From Muribaculaceae bacterium (GTDB lineage Bacteria; Bacteroidota; Bacteroidia; Bacteroidales; Muribaculaceae): DNA of 64,000 nt. Shown in pieces: positions 7,765 to 15,906 of the stretch; position 1 is the stretch's first letter; every line of letters starts with the position of its first letter. A model generated the notes under the pieces. That model was not told where the DNA came from, did not search any database, and saw only the letters and a list, made by a program, of their open reading frames with translations. The stretch covers positions 1-64,000 of the forward strand of contig JAFLTW010000001.1 in assembly GCA_022509085.1 (NCBI GenBank), written 5' to 3'. The position numbers and the translations under genes were made by a program.

Positions 7765-9057
7765 TTACATATGGCCGTCTACCGGTGCTGTGGTTCCGTT
7801 TTTGGCAAACGCTGCTATCTGGTCGGCCGTATAACCGAGCGATGTCAGGATTTCCTCGGTGTTTCCGCCGAGCTCAGGAGCCGGGCCATAATTGGGCGTG
7901 AAGTTGGAGAAGGTGCAGGGGCAACCTACGGTTACGTATTCGCCTACATTTCCACCCTGTTGGATCTTAACCAGAGTCTTATTCTCGTAAAGCGACTGGT
8001 CGTTCATAATCTCCTTCATATTGAGGACGGGGCCACAAGGAATTCCATTTGTGCCCAGGGCTTCCGTTACCTCATATTTAGTCTTGGTGATGGTATATTC
8101 CTGGATACGCTGCCAGATTTCCGTCTTATGTTTGTCGCGGGCATCGGCCGTGTTGAAGTCCGGATTGGTGAGCCAGTCTTCAAATCCAATAACCTTGCAG
8201 AAGTTTTCGAACTGCTTCTCACCGCGTTCTACGATTACGTAAACGTAGTCGTTGGGATCTGTAGCCCAGTTCTTACACTTGTAGGTCCAGCCGAGCACGC
8301 CGCCGCCTTCTATATTACCGGAGCGGGGCACATAGTCGGGGAACTTCTCGTTGGGATACTGAGGATACTGTACGAGATAGCCCAACTTATCGAGAGTCAG
8401 CTGGTCGCGCGTCTTGATACGGCAGAGGTTGAGGCAGGCATTGTGCATCGACTGATATACGAAACAGCCTTCACCTGTCCTTTCACGCTGTGCGAGTGCA
8501 GCAAGCAGACCAATAAGGAGGTGCATACCGGTGTTGGAGTCTCCGAGAGCGGCACCGCTCTGAGTTGGGATATTGTCGTCGCCGCTATACCAACCTGTGG
8601 TGGTGGCGGCACCGCCGGTTACCTGTGCAATGGGCTCGTAAGCCTTCAGGTGAGCGTAGGGGGAACCCTGCGGAAAACCTTTGATTGTACCGTAGATGCA
8701 TCGCGGATTGAGAGCGTGGACTGCGTCCCAGCCGAAGCCAAGCTTGTCCATAGCTCCCGGGTGAAGATTTTCTACGAATATATCGCATTCCTTGATGAGC
8801 TTTGTGAGAATCTCCTTACCGTCAGGAGTAGCCGCATCAAGTGTTAGAGACTTCTTGTCGGAATTCAGCTGAAGATAATAGTAGGATGGGGCATCCTTGC
8901 TAAACTGAAGCTCGGTACGTGTAGGATCACCTACACCGGGACGTTCGATTTTGATTACCTCGGCGCCGAACCATGCGAGCATCTGAGTGCATGAAGGGCC
9001 AGACTGTACATTAGTGAAATCAACTACCTTGATTCCTTGTAATGGTGCTGTGTTCAT
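7765..9057 (-). CDS. frc: Formyl-CoA:oxalate CoA-transferase (class III)
   Basis: Moves CoA from formyl-CoA to oxalate, giving oxalyl-CoA for OXC and releasing formate. The length (430 aa) matches the 428-aa Oxalobacter FRC and the two align along their whole length. The catalytic Asp is in 'GAALGDSNTGMHLLIG' (Asp173, equivalent to Asp169); 'FTNVQSGP' holds the conserved Gln (18, equivalent to Gln17); the glycine-rich lid loop is 'EGGGVLGW'. 'YGTIKGFPQG' and 'TGGAATTTG' are further FRC-type matches. It is the first gene of frc-oxc-AEC and is divergent from the PFOR gene. The related UctC and CaiB transferases lack this set of residues. Confidence 0.95.
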   Translation of the reverse strand: MNTAPLQGIKVVDFTNVQSGPSCTQMLAWFGAEVIKIERPGVGDPTRTELQFSKDAPSYYYLQLNSDKKSLTLDAATPDGKEILTKLIKECDIFVENLHPGAMDKLGFGWDAVHALNPRCIYGTIKGFPQGSPYAHLKAYEPIAQVTGGAATTTGWYSGDDNIPTQSGAALGDSNTGMHLLIGLLAALAQRERTGEGCFVYQSMHNACLNLCRIKTRDQLTLDKLGYLVQYPQYPNEKFPDYVPRSGNIEGGGVLGWTYKCKNWATDPNDYVYVIVERGEKQFENFCKVIGFEDWLTNPDFNTADARDKHKTEIWQRIQEYTITKTKYEVTEALGTNGIPCGPVLNMKEIMNDQSLYENKTLVKIQQGGNVGEYVTVGCPCTFSNFTPNYGPAPELGGNTEEILTSLGYTADQIAAFAKNGTTAPVDGHM

Positions 9058-9317
9058 AATATTGAAAATTAAGTTAAGAAAAATATTTTTTATCTTTAAA
9101 ACATATGTAAGGGGTATTTAGTTTAAAAGTTGGATTGATAAAATGTTTACGTGTTTACCATTAATTACATATTAAAGTCAATAATACAGCTGTTTAACAC
9201 ATAACTATAGTTTAAATTAATTGTAAATATATAAACAATTTGCTTTTAAAATCATTTATTTATATAGAGGACAAATTTTTCTATGAAAAACCCACAAATA
9301 AAGAAATTATCACGCAT
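9058..9317. promoter_or_regulatory. Divergent control region between frc and the PFOR gene
   Basis: AT-rich 260-bp region that must hold promoters for frc (minus) and PFOR (plus). It has no strong TAnnTTTG box. Two elements stand out: aaaatgtttacgtgtttac at 9140-9158, which recurs almost unchanged before the marR gene, and atatataaacaatt at 9227-9240, which recurs exactly before the porin gene. Confidence 0.6.
9140..9158. promoter_or_regulatory. Candidate MarR operator, copy 1 (frc/PFOR)
   Basis: aaaatgtttacgtgtttac matches the marR upstream element at 13116-13134 at 16 of 19 bases. It contains a GTTTAC repeat and lies in the divergent control region. Binding by the nearby MarR protein is inferred from the shared site only. 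Confidence 0.4.
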
Positions 9318-12300
9318 ATGCCAATAAAAAAGATAGTAGACGGTTGCACTGCAGCCACGTACGTGGCCTATGCTTTCAGCGAGGTTGCCACAATATATCC
9401 AATCACACCTATTGCCTCCATGGGAGAAACGGCCGACAAATGGAATGTAGCCGGCGTAAAAAATCTGCTGGGAAGCCCGATGCAGGTAAGAGAGATGGAA
9501 TCCGAGTTGGGAGCCGCGGGCGCCACCCACGGAGCTTTGGCAGCCGGTGCACTGGCGACCACCTTTACGGCTTCGCAGGGCCTGATGCTGATGATTCCCA
9601 ACATGTACAAGATCTCCGGTGAACTTTTGCCGGGTGTATTCCATGTAGGTTGCAGGTCGCTCGCCACACAGGCGTTGAGTATATTTGGCGACCATCAGGA
9701 TGTGATGGCATGTAGAGCCACAGGGTTTTCTCTTCTGGCCTCAGCATCCGTGCAGGATGCACACGATCTTGCTATAGTGGCTCATCTCTCCGCTCTGGAG
9801 GGTTCACTACCTGTTCTGCACTTCTTTGACGGCTGGCGTACATCCAATGAGATGTCGACAATAGAGATGCTCTCTTACGAAGAAATGTTGCCATTGCTTC
9901 CTTCAGACAAGATAAAAGCCTTCAGGAGGAGAGCCATGAATCCGGAACATCCTGACCTTCGGGGCTCGGCGCAGAACTCGGACGTCTACTTCCAGAACCG
10001 CGAGGCTCCCAATCGTTTTTATAATGCGTTTCCCTCCATAGTTCAGGAACAGATGGATCGAATTGCACCGCTTCTCGGACGGAGCTATCATCTCTTCGAC
10101 TATGTGGGAGCTCCGGATGCCGACAGGGTCATCATCACGATGGGCTCGAGTTGCGATGTGGTGGAAGAGACTGTCAAATACCTTAACGGCAAGGGGGAGA
10201 AGGTGGGTTTGATAAAGGTAAGGTTGTACAGGCCATTTTCGGCAGAGCACCTTCTAAAGGCATTACCTGACACGGTAAAGGCAGTAGCGGCACTCGACAG
10301 GACAAAGGAGCCCGGCAGTGAGGGGGAGCCTCTATATCTTGATGTGGCCACGGCTCTCTTCAAGGCAGGGAGAAACGTAACTTTGATAGGGGGACGATAC
10401 GGGCTTAGCAGCAAGGAGTTTGATCCCTCTATGGCAGCGCGAATTTTTGAGGAACTCGCAAAGCCGAATCCAAAAGACGGTTTCACAATAGGCATAACCG
10501 ATGACCTTACTCATACCTCGCTCCCTGTAGAAACCCATATCTACTCCTTGCCCAAGAAAATTTCACAGGCCATATTCTACGGGATGGGTTCCGACGGTAC
10601 GGTGGGTGCAACAAAAATGGCAGCGCAGATAGTTGGAGACGCGGAAAATCTCTTTGCCCAGGCTTACTTCCACTATTCAGCCAAAAAATCAGGTGGCTAT
10701 ACCATCTCAGAATTGCGGATCGGACCGGAACAGATACATTCAGCGTATGGGATAGAAGATGCTGACATCGTCGTAAACAACAAAGACACCTACGTAAGGA
10801 GATTCGATATCGTAAAGAACCTCAAGGAGGGTGGCATACTGCTTCTCAATTCAGGCTGGACGAGCGAGGATATGGAGACTCAGTTGCCGGCTGAATTGAA
10901 AAGAAAAATTGCTGAAAAGAAAATCAGGCTCTATAATCTTGACGCCTTTGGAATAGCGGCTAAACATGGTCTTGGGGTACGAATCAACACAATAATGCTT
11001 ACGGCTTATCTCAAACTATCGCCCGTAGTGCCGTTTGAAGAAGCTTTTGCCCAACTTGAGAACCTTATTTCAACCACCTACAAGCATGAGGGAAACTCAG
11101 TGGTTGAGACCAACTTGGCTGCAATAGAAGAAGCAGTGGGAGGAATAGAGGAGATTAAATATCCCGCTTCGTGGCTCACGGCTATGGAAATAGGTCAGAC
11201 CGACGAAAAAGTGCCCGCATATATTTCTGAAATTGCAAAACCCTGCATGGATCTGGAGGGAGACAATCTGCCTGTCTCACTCTTCTCGCCCGACGGCACG
11301 ATGCCCATGGGCACCACGGCATACGAAAAAAGGGCCATTGCACTCAACGTGCCCCAATGGGATGTGGACAAATGTGTGGAATGTACCCTCTGTTCATTGG
11401 TTTGCGCGCATGCCTCTATCCGTCCCGTGCTGATAAATGCCGAGGAGAAAGCCAAGGCTCCTGAAGAAATGATCTCAAAGGCAGCTGAGGAACCGGCTTT
11501 AAAGGGACTGCAATATAGAATCCAGGTGTATCCCGAAGACTGTACGGGTTGCAGTTCGTGTGCCGTAATATGTCCGGGCCATGCCTTGACAATGGAGCCG
11601 ATCTCTACGCAATTGGAGGATCAGAAGAAGCTTTTGACATATGTCCGGGAGAACATTACCATAAAAGACGGTCTGCAACCACGCAATACGATTGACGGTT
11701 CTCAATTTTATGAACCGATGTTGGAATTCTCCGGGGCATGTGCCGGCTGCGGAGAGACTCCCTATGTAAAACTCCTCACTCAGTTGATGGGGGAGAGGAT
11801 GCTGATTGCCAACGCAACAGGTTGCAGTTCAATCTGGGGAGCCAACTTCCCCAGCAACGCTTACTGTACCAACCGTTTCGGTCAGGGTCCGGCATGGGGT
11901 AACTCCCTGTTTGAAGACAATGCGGAATATGGTTTCGGAATGGCTGTGGCAATCTCCCATAGAAGGGAAAGAATAATTGAAGTAGCACAGACGGTTTGTA
12001 ATGCGCAGGACACCCCCGCTGATTTGAAGACGGCGCTAGAGGATTGGCTGCAAAATAAGGATGACAAGGAGAAGTCGACTACTACGGGAAAGAATGCCCT
12101 TGCGGTCTTAAAGAAATATCCCTCGGTAAATGGGGTAACGGAAATTTTAGATGGTGCAGACCTTCTGGCCAAGAAGAGTATCTGGATAATCGGAGGCGAC
12201 GGATGGGCTTATGATATCGGTTTTGGTGGCTTGGATCATGTACTGGCACAGAATATCGACGTGAACATCCTTGTGATGGATACAGAGTGCTATTCCAACA

Positions 12301-12842
12301 CAGGAGGACAGACCTCTAAAGCCACTCCGTTGGGTGCCGTGATGAAGTATGCTTCGGATGGAAAGCGCACATTTAAGAAAGATCTTGGCAGAATGATGAT
12401 GAGTTATGGAAATGTCTATGTGGCCTCCGTAGCTCTTGGAGCCCATTATAAACAGACTCTTGACGCTTTCCTTGAGGCCGATGCCTACAATGGTCCGTCG
12501 TTGGTAATTGCCTATTGCCCATGTATCGAGCATGGCATCAGGATACCGGATGGAGTTGCGGGTATGTCTCACAGCATTGTGGAAGAGAAGAGGGCGGTGC
12601 TGGCCGGTTATTGGCAGCTTTACAGATTTGATCCTGCGGCTCCGGAAGGTACGCCCCAACTCACTGTAGATTATGCTAAACCGGATGGCTCGATGTCTGC
12701 TTTCCTCGACGGTGAAGACCGTTATGCCGACCTAAAGATGTTGGATCCGAAGGAAGCCGCCATATTGAGACCCGAACTTGAAACCCGATGCGACGACCTT
12801 TATGACCTGCTTAATTATGATGCCTCATCTCCGAGGTTATAA
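9318..12842 (+). CDS. nifJ: Pyruvate:ferredoxin (flavodoxin) oxidoreductase, single chain
   Basis: Oxidises pyruvate to acetyl-CoA and CO2 and passes electrons to ferredoxin or flavodoxin. The start chosen at 9318 gives 1174 aa and the usual N-terminus 'DGCTAATYVAYAFSEVATIY'; the track's extra 26 residues are untranslated leader. Pyruvate-site residues are present: Thr30 in 'YPITP' and the Arg before 'ALSIFGDHQDV'. Two ferredoxin-type [4Fe-4S] motifs, 'CVECTLCSLVC' and 'CTGCSSCAVIC', precede the TPP domain with the proximal-cluster cysteines in 'CAGCGETPYV' and 'ATGCSSIWG' and the TPP motif 'GGDGWAYDIGFGGLDHV'. It diverges from frc; both PFOR and OXC use TPP. The residues favour pyruvate over oxalate as substrate. 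Confidence 0.95.
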   Translation: MPIKKIVDGCTAATYVAYAFSEVATIYPITPIASMGETADKWNVAGVKNLLGSPMQVREMESELGAAGATHGALAAGALATTFTASQGLMLMIPNMYKISGELLPGVFHVGCRSLATQALSIFGDHQDVMACRATGFSLLASASVQDAHDLAIVAHLSALEGSLPVLHFFDGWRTSNEMSTIEMLSYEEMLPLLPSDKIKAFRRRAMNPEHPDLRGSAQNSDVYFQNREAPNRFYNAFPSIVQEQMDRIAPLLGRSYHLFDYVGAPDADRVIITMGSSCDVVEETVKYLNGKGEKVGLIKVRLYRPFSAEHLLKALPDTVKAVAALDRTKEPGSEGEPLYLDVATALFKAGRNVTLIGGRYGLSSKEFDPSMAARIFEELAKPNPKDGFTIGITDDLTHTSLPVETHIYSLPKKISQAIFYGMGSDGTVGATKMAAQIVGDAENLFAQAYFHYSAKKSGGYTISELRIGPEQIHSAYGIEDADIVVNNKDTYVRRFDIVKNLKEGGILLLNSGWTSEDMETQLPAELKRKIAEKKIRLYNLDAFGIAAKHGLGVRINTIMLTAYLKLSPVVPFEEAFAQLENLISTTYKHEGNSVVETNLAAIEEAVGGIEEIKYPASWLTAMEIGQTDEKVPAYISEIAKPCMDLEGDNLPVSLFSPDGTMPMGTTAYEKRAIALNVPQWDVDKCVECTLCSLVCAHASIRPVLINAEEKAKAPEEMISKAAEEPALKGLQYRIQVYPEDCTGCSSCAVICPGHALTMEPISTQLEDQKKLLTYVRENITIKDGLQPRNTIDGSQFYEPMLEFSGACAGCGETPYVKLLTQLMGERMLIANATGCSSIWGANFPSNAYCTNRFGQGPAWGNSLFEDNAEYGFGMAVAISHRRERIIEVAQTVCNAQDTPADLKTALEDWLQNKDDKEKSTTTGKNALAVLKKYPSVNGVTEILDGADLLAKKSIWIIGGDGWAYDIGFGGLDHVLAQNIDVNILVMDTECYSNTGGQTSKATPLGAVMKYASDGKRTFKKDLGRMMMSYGNVYVASVALGAHYKQTLDAFLEADAYNGPSLVIAYCPCIEHGIRIPDGVAGMSHSIVEEKRAVLAGYWQLYRFDPAAPEGTPQLTVDYAKPDGSMSAFLDGEDRYADLKMLDPKEAAILRPELETRCDDLYDLLNYDASSPRL

Positions 12843-12880
12843 TCTGCAGGGGTGTCTGAAAAATTTAATCACAAATAAAA

Positions 12881-12909
12881 AAAAGCTCTCTCATCGCGAG
12901 GGAGCTTTT
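12881..12909 (+). terminator. Terminator after the PFOR gene
   Basis: A 12-bp stem (aaaagctctctc with gagggagctttt, one G-U) with a 5-base loop and a T run, 38 bp after the stop codon. Confidence 0.9.
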
Positions 12910-12915
12910 TTATAA

Positions 12916-12993
12916 AAGGAAGGAAATTCTTAGGCATTCACACTTCATCCCTTTATGCATTTTACCTTTTATTTATTCAGAATTTCCTTCCTT
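12916..12993. repeat. 15-bp perfect inverted repeat between PFOR and marR
   Basis: AAGGAAGGAAATTCT at 12916-12930 is exactly reverse-complementary to 12979-12993 with a 48-base spacer. It lies after the PFOR terminator and just before the marR -7 box. It has no T tract, so its role is unknown; it could be a remnant of a small mobile repeat or a long-range RNA stem. The rest of the 310-bp gap holds the terminator and the marR promoter. Confidence 0.6.
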
Positions 12994-13006
12994 AAAGTAG
13001 TTTTAT

Positions 13007-13014
13007 TAATTTTG
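13007..13014 (+). promoter_or_regulatory. -7 box upstream of marR
   Basis: TAATTTTG, followed by C, fits the Bacteroidetes -7 consensus. It is part of ATTAATTTTGCA, which recurs inverted as TGCAAAATTAAT at 13074-13085, giving back-to-back -7-like boxes. Transcription from it would leave a leader of about 130 nt before marR. Confidence 0.45.
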
Positions 13015-13115
13015 CAAAAAGAATTTAATTTTAATAATGATTATTTATCAAACAGAATTAAAAAACGATGCAAAATTAATTAAAGTTTTATAATTCACCT
13101 AATAAAACGCTATAA

Positions 13116-13142
13116 AAATGTTTACCTGTGAACGTATTTACT
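13116..13142. promoter_or_regulatory. Candidate MarR operator, copy 2 (autoregulation)
   Basis: aaaatgtttacctgtgaac has an imperfect dyad (GTTTAC-CT-GTGAAC) and lies 10-20 bp before the marR start codon. It repeats the element at 9140-9158. MarR proteins commonly bind such dyads near their own promoters. Confidence 0.42.
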
Positions 13143-13152
13143 GTATATTACT

Positions 13153-13605
13153 ATGAAAAGAAAACTTCGTCCCTTTGAAATTGATATCGATGCACTTGGT
13201 TTTTACATTAATCGGGCTTTTTTTGCTATGGTGAAACACCTGAATCAAGAATTAAGCGATAGTAACCTTAATCTTCAGCATTCTGATTTTACTATTCTAA
13301 AGATTTTAAATCAAATTAAAGGTGGCAGCCAGTCTGAAATATCAGCTATTTTAGGTAAAGAAAGATCAGGAATAAGCCGCTCCCTTGCAAATTTGGAGAA
13401 AAACGGATATGTAAAAAGAGAGGCTAAGAACGGTTCAACAAATTATGTTTCTCTTACACCAAAAGGAGAAGAGGTTATACCGAAAATCAATGCTATCACA
13501 GACAAAGTGACAGAGAAGGCCTTTAAAGGCTTCTCTCAGAAGAGCCGTGAGGCAATGATTAAAAATCTCAACAAGATATATTTCAATTCACTCGAAAAAA
13601 ATTGA
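13153..13605 (+). CDS. MarR-family transcription regulator
   Basis: Regulator of 150 aa with the MarR winged helix-turn-helix: 'LQHSDFTILKILNQ' leads into the HTH 'SQSEISAILGKERSGISRSL' and the wing 'KNGYVKREAKNGSTNYVSLT'. Flanking helices at both ends would form the dimer. Members bind palindromic DNA as dimers and often respond to organic acids or phenolics. It sits between the PFOR gene and the convergent DcaP-like porin, and a near-identical motif lies before both marR and frc/PFOR. Control of the oxalate cluster is therefore a reasonable inference, and the ligand is unknown. The gene is more AT-rich than the enzymes around it. Confidence 0.88.
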   Translation: MKRKLRPFEIDIDALGFYINRAFFAMVKHLNQELSDSNLNLQHSDFTILKILNQIKGGSQSEISAILGKERSGISRSLANLEKNGYVKREAKNGSTNYVSLTPKGEEVIPKINAITDKVTEKAFKGFSQKSREAMIKNLNKIYFNSLEKN

Positions 13606-13630
13606 GACTCAAAAATCGAGTCTCAATTTT
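13598..13630. terminator. Bidirectional terminator between marR and the porin gene
   Basis: A 13-bp perfect stem (AAAATTGAGACTC with GAGTCTCAATTTT) and a 7-base loop. It overlaps the marR stop codon and separates two convergent genes. Confidence 0.9.
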
Positions 13631-13648
13631 AGGGGTTTCAATTTAAAT

Positions 13649-14938
13649 TCAGATACTTACTTTAAGCATCAAGGAGAGGCGGTTGTCATGGGCCTGCATG
13701 CCGTTATGATCCATTTTGCGTCCGTAGAGATACTCCACTCCAAACATTGTAAAACTGTTTATTTTCCAGAAGCAGTTGGCCGTCACATACTGCGCCCATT
13801 TATAAGTTTCGCCCCAGGCAGTCGTGTTCCAGTCTTTCGCATAGGTGCGAACTTGACTGTAGGTTGCGTTTAGGAACACTTTAGGGCATATCTGATATTG
13901 GAGCGTGCCGTAAGCTCCCCAAGCCGGAACGGCCTTAAGTTTGCCATTTTCGTCTGGATCGGGCATAAGGTCCATCCCTTTTCCGGAAAGATCCTGGATA
14001 TAACTGGAAACACCTTGACCGTATACTCCCTCCCACATGGCTGACATTCCGCAGCAGATGGGGGTCTTTCCACTCAGTTTTACACCCCAGCCCAAAACAT
14101 TGTGGTTCTTGTTAAGGATCTGGTCGCGATAAGTCAGCGTGCGGAAAATAGCGGAAGCTCTTAGCCATCCCTTGCCATCCAACCAGGAACGCTGGAGATA
14201 GAGGGGTATGTCGGGTATCCTTTGTGTCGCCTTTCCGGTAAAGGCAGTCTCCTTACCTCCGACAAGACCGGAAGAATATGTGGCTGAAAACTCCGGAAGA
14301 TCAAGACCGATGGCGGCACTCCATGCCTTATTTCTGCCGAACTTCCCGGTATAGGAGATATTGGGGTGCCCCATAAAGGTAAGGGCATTCGGACCCTGAT
14401 AATCGATAGAGGCCGGTTTTGCACCTATATCGGTGAAGATAGAAATGGTGTGTCCGGCCGTTATTCCACGGTATTTCAGGTAGGCATGATGGAGAGCGGG
14501 AGAATGGTTTCCAGCCATAAAATTGACATCGATAAAAATACCGATTTGGTTTGCAGAACCGGGTAGCGCAACAAAATTCAGGTAGAAATCAGTCTGCGCC
14601 GCCGAGAGGAGGAACTGGCCGCCGCTTCCGGGTTCAATAGTCATCGGGATGTCGCCGGGAATAAACTTATTGGCATTGTCGAGTGGATGCCCCCAGTCGA
14701 AATCTCCCACCAACATTGCATTTGCACCGAGTCCGGCGTAAAACTTATGGTCTTTTCCAATGAGAGCAAAACGGGGAACGTCTTTAAGCACGGCATCACC
14801 GGGAGCATTAGACTGCATCACGTCATACACCTCCGATGATTTTTCCGTGTTGATGAAATGCATTTTTTCGACATCCTGGGCTGATGCTGCCATGGCAAAG
14901 CCAAGAATGCCAAGCAGAAATAAAATTTGGTTTTTCAT
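13649..14938 (-). CDS. DcaP-like outer-membrane porin
   Basis: Beta-barrel protein of 429 aa with signal peptide 'MKNQILFLLGILGFAMAASA'. A short periplasmic segment precedes 'VPRFALIGKDHKFYAGLGAN', the usual opening of DcaP-type porins, and alternating strands continue to the terminal 'LSLMLKVSI', which ends in a hydrophobic beta-signal. DcaP porins take up negatively charged small molecules, including dicarboxylates, in Acinetobacter. Next to an oxalate operon this makes it a candidate outer-membrane entry point for oxalate. A 14-base element before this gene also occurs before PFOR. The family call is by pattern; the substrate is inference. Confidence 0.72.
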   Translation of the reverse strand: MKNQILFLLGILGFAMAASAQDVEKMHFINTEKSSEVYDVMQSNAPGDAVLKDVPRFALIGKDHKFYAGLGANAMLVGDFDWGHPLDNANKFIPGDIPMTIEPGSGGQFLLSAAQTDFYLNFVALPGSANQIGIFIDVNFMAGNHSPALHHAYLKYRGITAGHTISIFTDIGAKPASIDYQGPNALTFMGHPNISYTGKFGRNKAWSAAIGLDLPEFSATYSSGLVGGKETAFTGKATQRIPDIPLYLQRSWLDGKGWLRASAIFRTLTYRDQILNKNHNVLGWGVKLSGKTPICCGMSAMWEGVYGQGVSSYIQDLSGKGMDLMPDPDENGKLKAVPAWGAYGTLQYQICPKVFLNATYSQVRTYAKDWNTTAWGETYKWAQYVTANCFWKINSFTMFGVEYLYGRKMDHNGMQAHDNRLSLMLKVSI

Positions 14939-14970
14939 AGATTGAAAGATTGTTTTATTGTGGATTGTTG

Positions 14971-14984
14971 ATATATAAACAATT
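14971..14984. promoter_or_regulatory. Shared AT-rich element upstream of the porin gene
   Basis: atatataaacaatt is identical to 9227-9240 in the frc/PFOR control region. It could be a shared regulator site. It is AT-rich, so chance is a real alternative. Confidence 0.3.
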
Positions 14985-14999
14985 ATTCACAAGGTATTG

Positions 15000-15028
15000 T
15001 TTGCATTGATTAAATTTTGTTAATTTTG
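15000..15028 (+). promoter_or_regulatory. Promoter of the DUF3737-patB-MATE operon
   Basis: TTTG at 15000-15003 and TAATTTTG at 15021-15028, spaced 17 bp (the consensus is about 19), 33 bp before the DUF3737 start. Confidence 0.5.
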
Positions 15029-15060
15029 CAGTAAGTTTCTAAGGTTTATACAGGTTAATT

Positions 15061-15906
15061 ATGGAATTGATAAAGGATAAGGAATTCGGAGGCGAACGTC
15101 CACTGTTTGCTGCCCGTAATCTGCGCCTCGAGAATGTGACTATTCATGCCGGAGAATCGGCACTGAAAGCTTGCGCCAACATTGAGGCCGACAGTTGCAC
15201 GTTTGAAGGGAAGTATCCGTTCTGGCACGTTGACGGGTTCCGCATAAACCGCTGTCTCTTCACTCCAGGAGCAAGGGCAGCTCTCTGGTATTCACGCAAC
15301 TGTGTGATGACGGACACACAGGTAGACGCTCCAAAGATGTTTCGCGAGATGGACGGGATCACTCTCCGGGGCGTTGATATTCCTGACGCACAGGAGACAC
15401 TCTGGCACTGCTCCAACGTAGACATTGAGAAGGCAAGAATAGAGAACGCCGACTATCTCTTTATGCACAGCAGCAACATCAGAATAAAAGACTATCTGCA
15501 GAAAGGTAACTATTCATTCCAGTATTGCAGGAATGTGGAGATAAGAGATGCCCATATCGACTCAAAAGATGCATTCTGGGGCACGGAAAACGTAACAATC
15601 TACGACTCCGAAATCAACGGCGAATATCTCGGATGGCATTCCCGACGTTTGAGATTGGTGAGATGCAGAATTTCGGGGACACAGCCCCTCTGCTACTGTA
15701 AAGACCTTGTGATGGAAGACTGCACGATGGCACCGGACTGCGACCTTGCCTTCGAAGACACCGAGGTGGAGGCTACGATATTGTCGGCCATTACCAGCAT
15801 CAAGAATCCCCAGAAGGGCGTGATAAGATGCAAGAGTGTAGGTGAGGTGATAATAGATGAGAACAGCAAGGCGAAAGACCCTGTGAAAATAGTGACTGAG
15901 GAATGA
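15061..15906 (+). CDS. DUF3737 right-handed beta-helix protein
   Basis: Predicted cytoplasmic protein of 281 aa with no signal peptide. The sequence is a run of short repeats of about 20 residues ('NLRLENVTIHAGESALKACA', 'NVEIRDAHIDSKDAFWG', 'NVTIYDSEINGEYLGWHS') with regular Asn, Asp and aromatic positions, the pattern of a parallel beta-helix. This matches family DUF3737, whose function is not known. It overlaps the PatB-type lyase start by four bases (ATGA), so the two are translationally coupled. That pairing suggests a shared role, but no reaction can be assigned. Confidence 0.82.
   Translation: MELIKDKEFGGERPLFAARNLRLENVTIHAGESALKACANIEADSCTFEGKYPFWHVDGFRINRCLFTPGARAALWYSRNCVMTDTQVDAPKMFREMDGITLRGVDIPDAQETLWHCSNVDIEKARIENADYLFMHSSNIRIKDYLQKGNYSFQYCRNVEIRDAHIDSKDAFWGTENVTIYDSEINGEYLGWHSRRLRLVRCRISGTQPLCYCKDLVMEDCTMAPDCDLAFEDTEVEATILSAITSIKNPQKGVIRCKSVGEVIIDENSKAKDPVKIVTEE

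Noticed and set aside
9318-12842. The PFOR gene as an oxalate oxidoreductase
   Set aside because: Moorella-type oxalate oxidoreductase is multi-subunit; this is a single-chain PFOR with the pyruvate-site Thr and Arg conserved.
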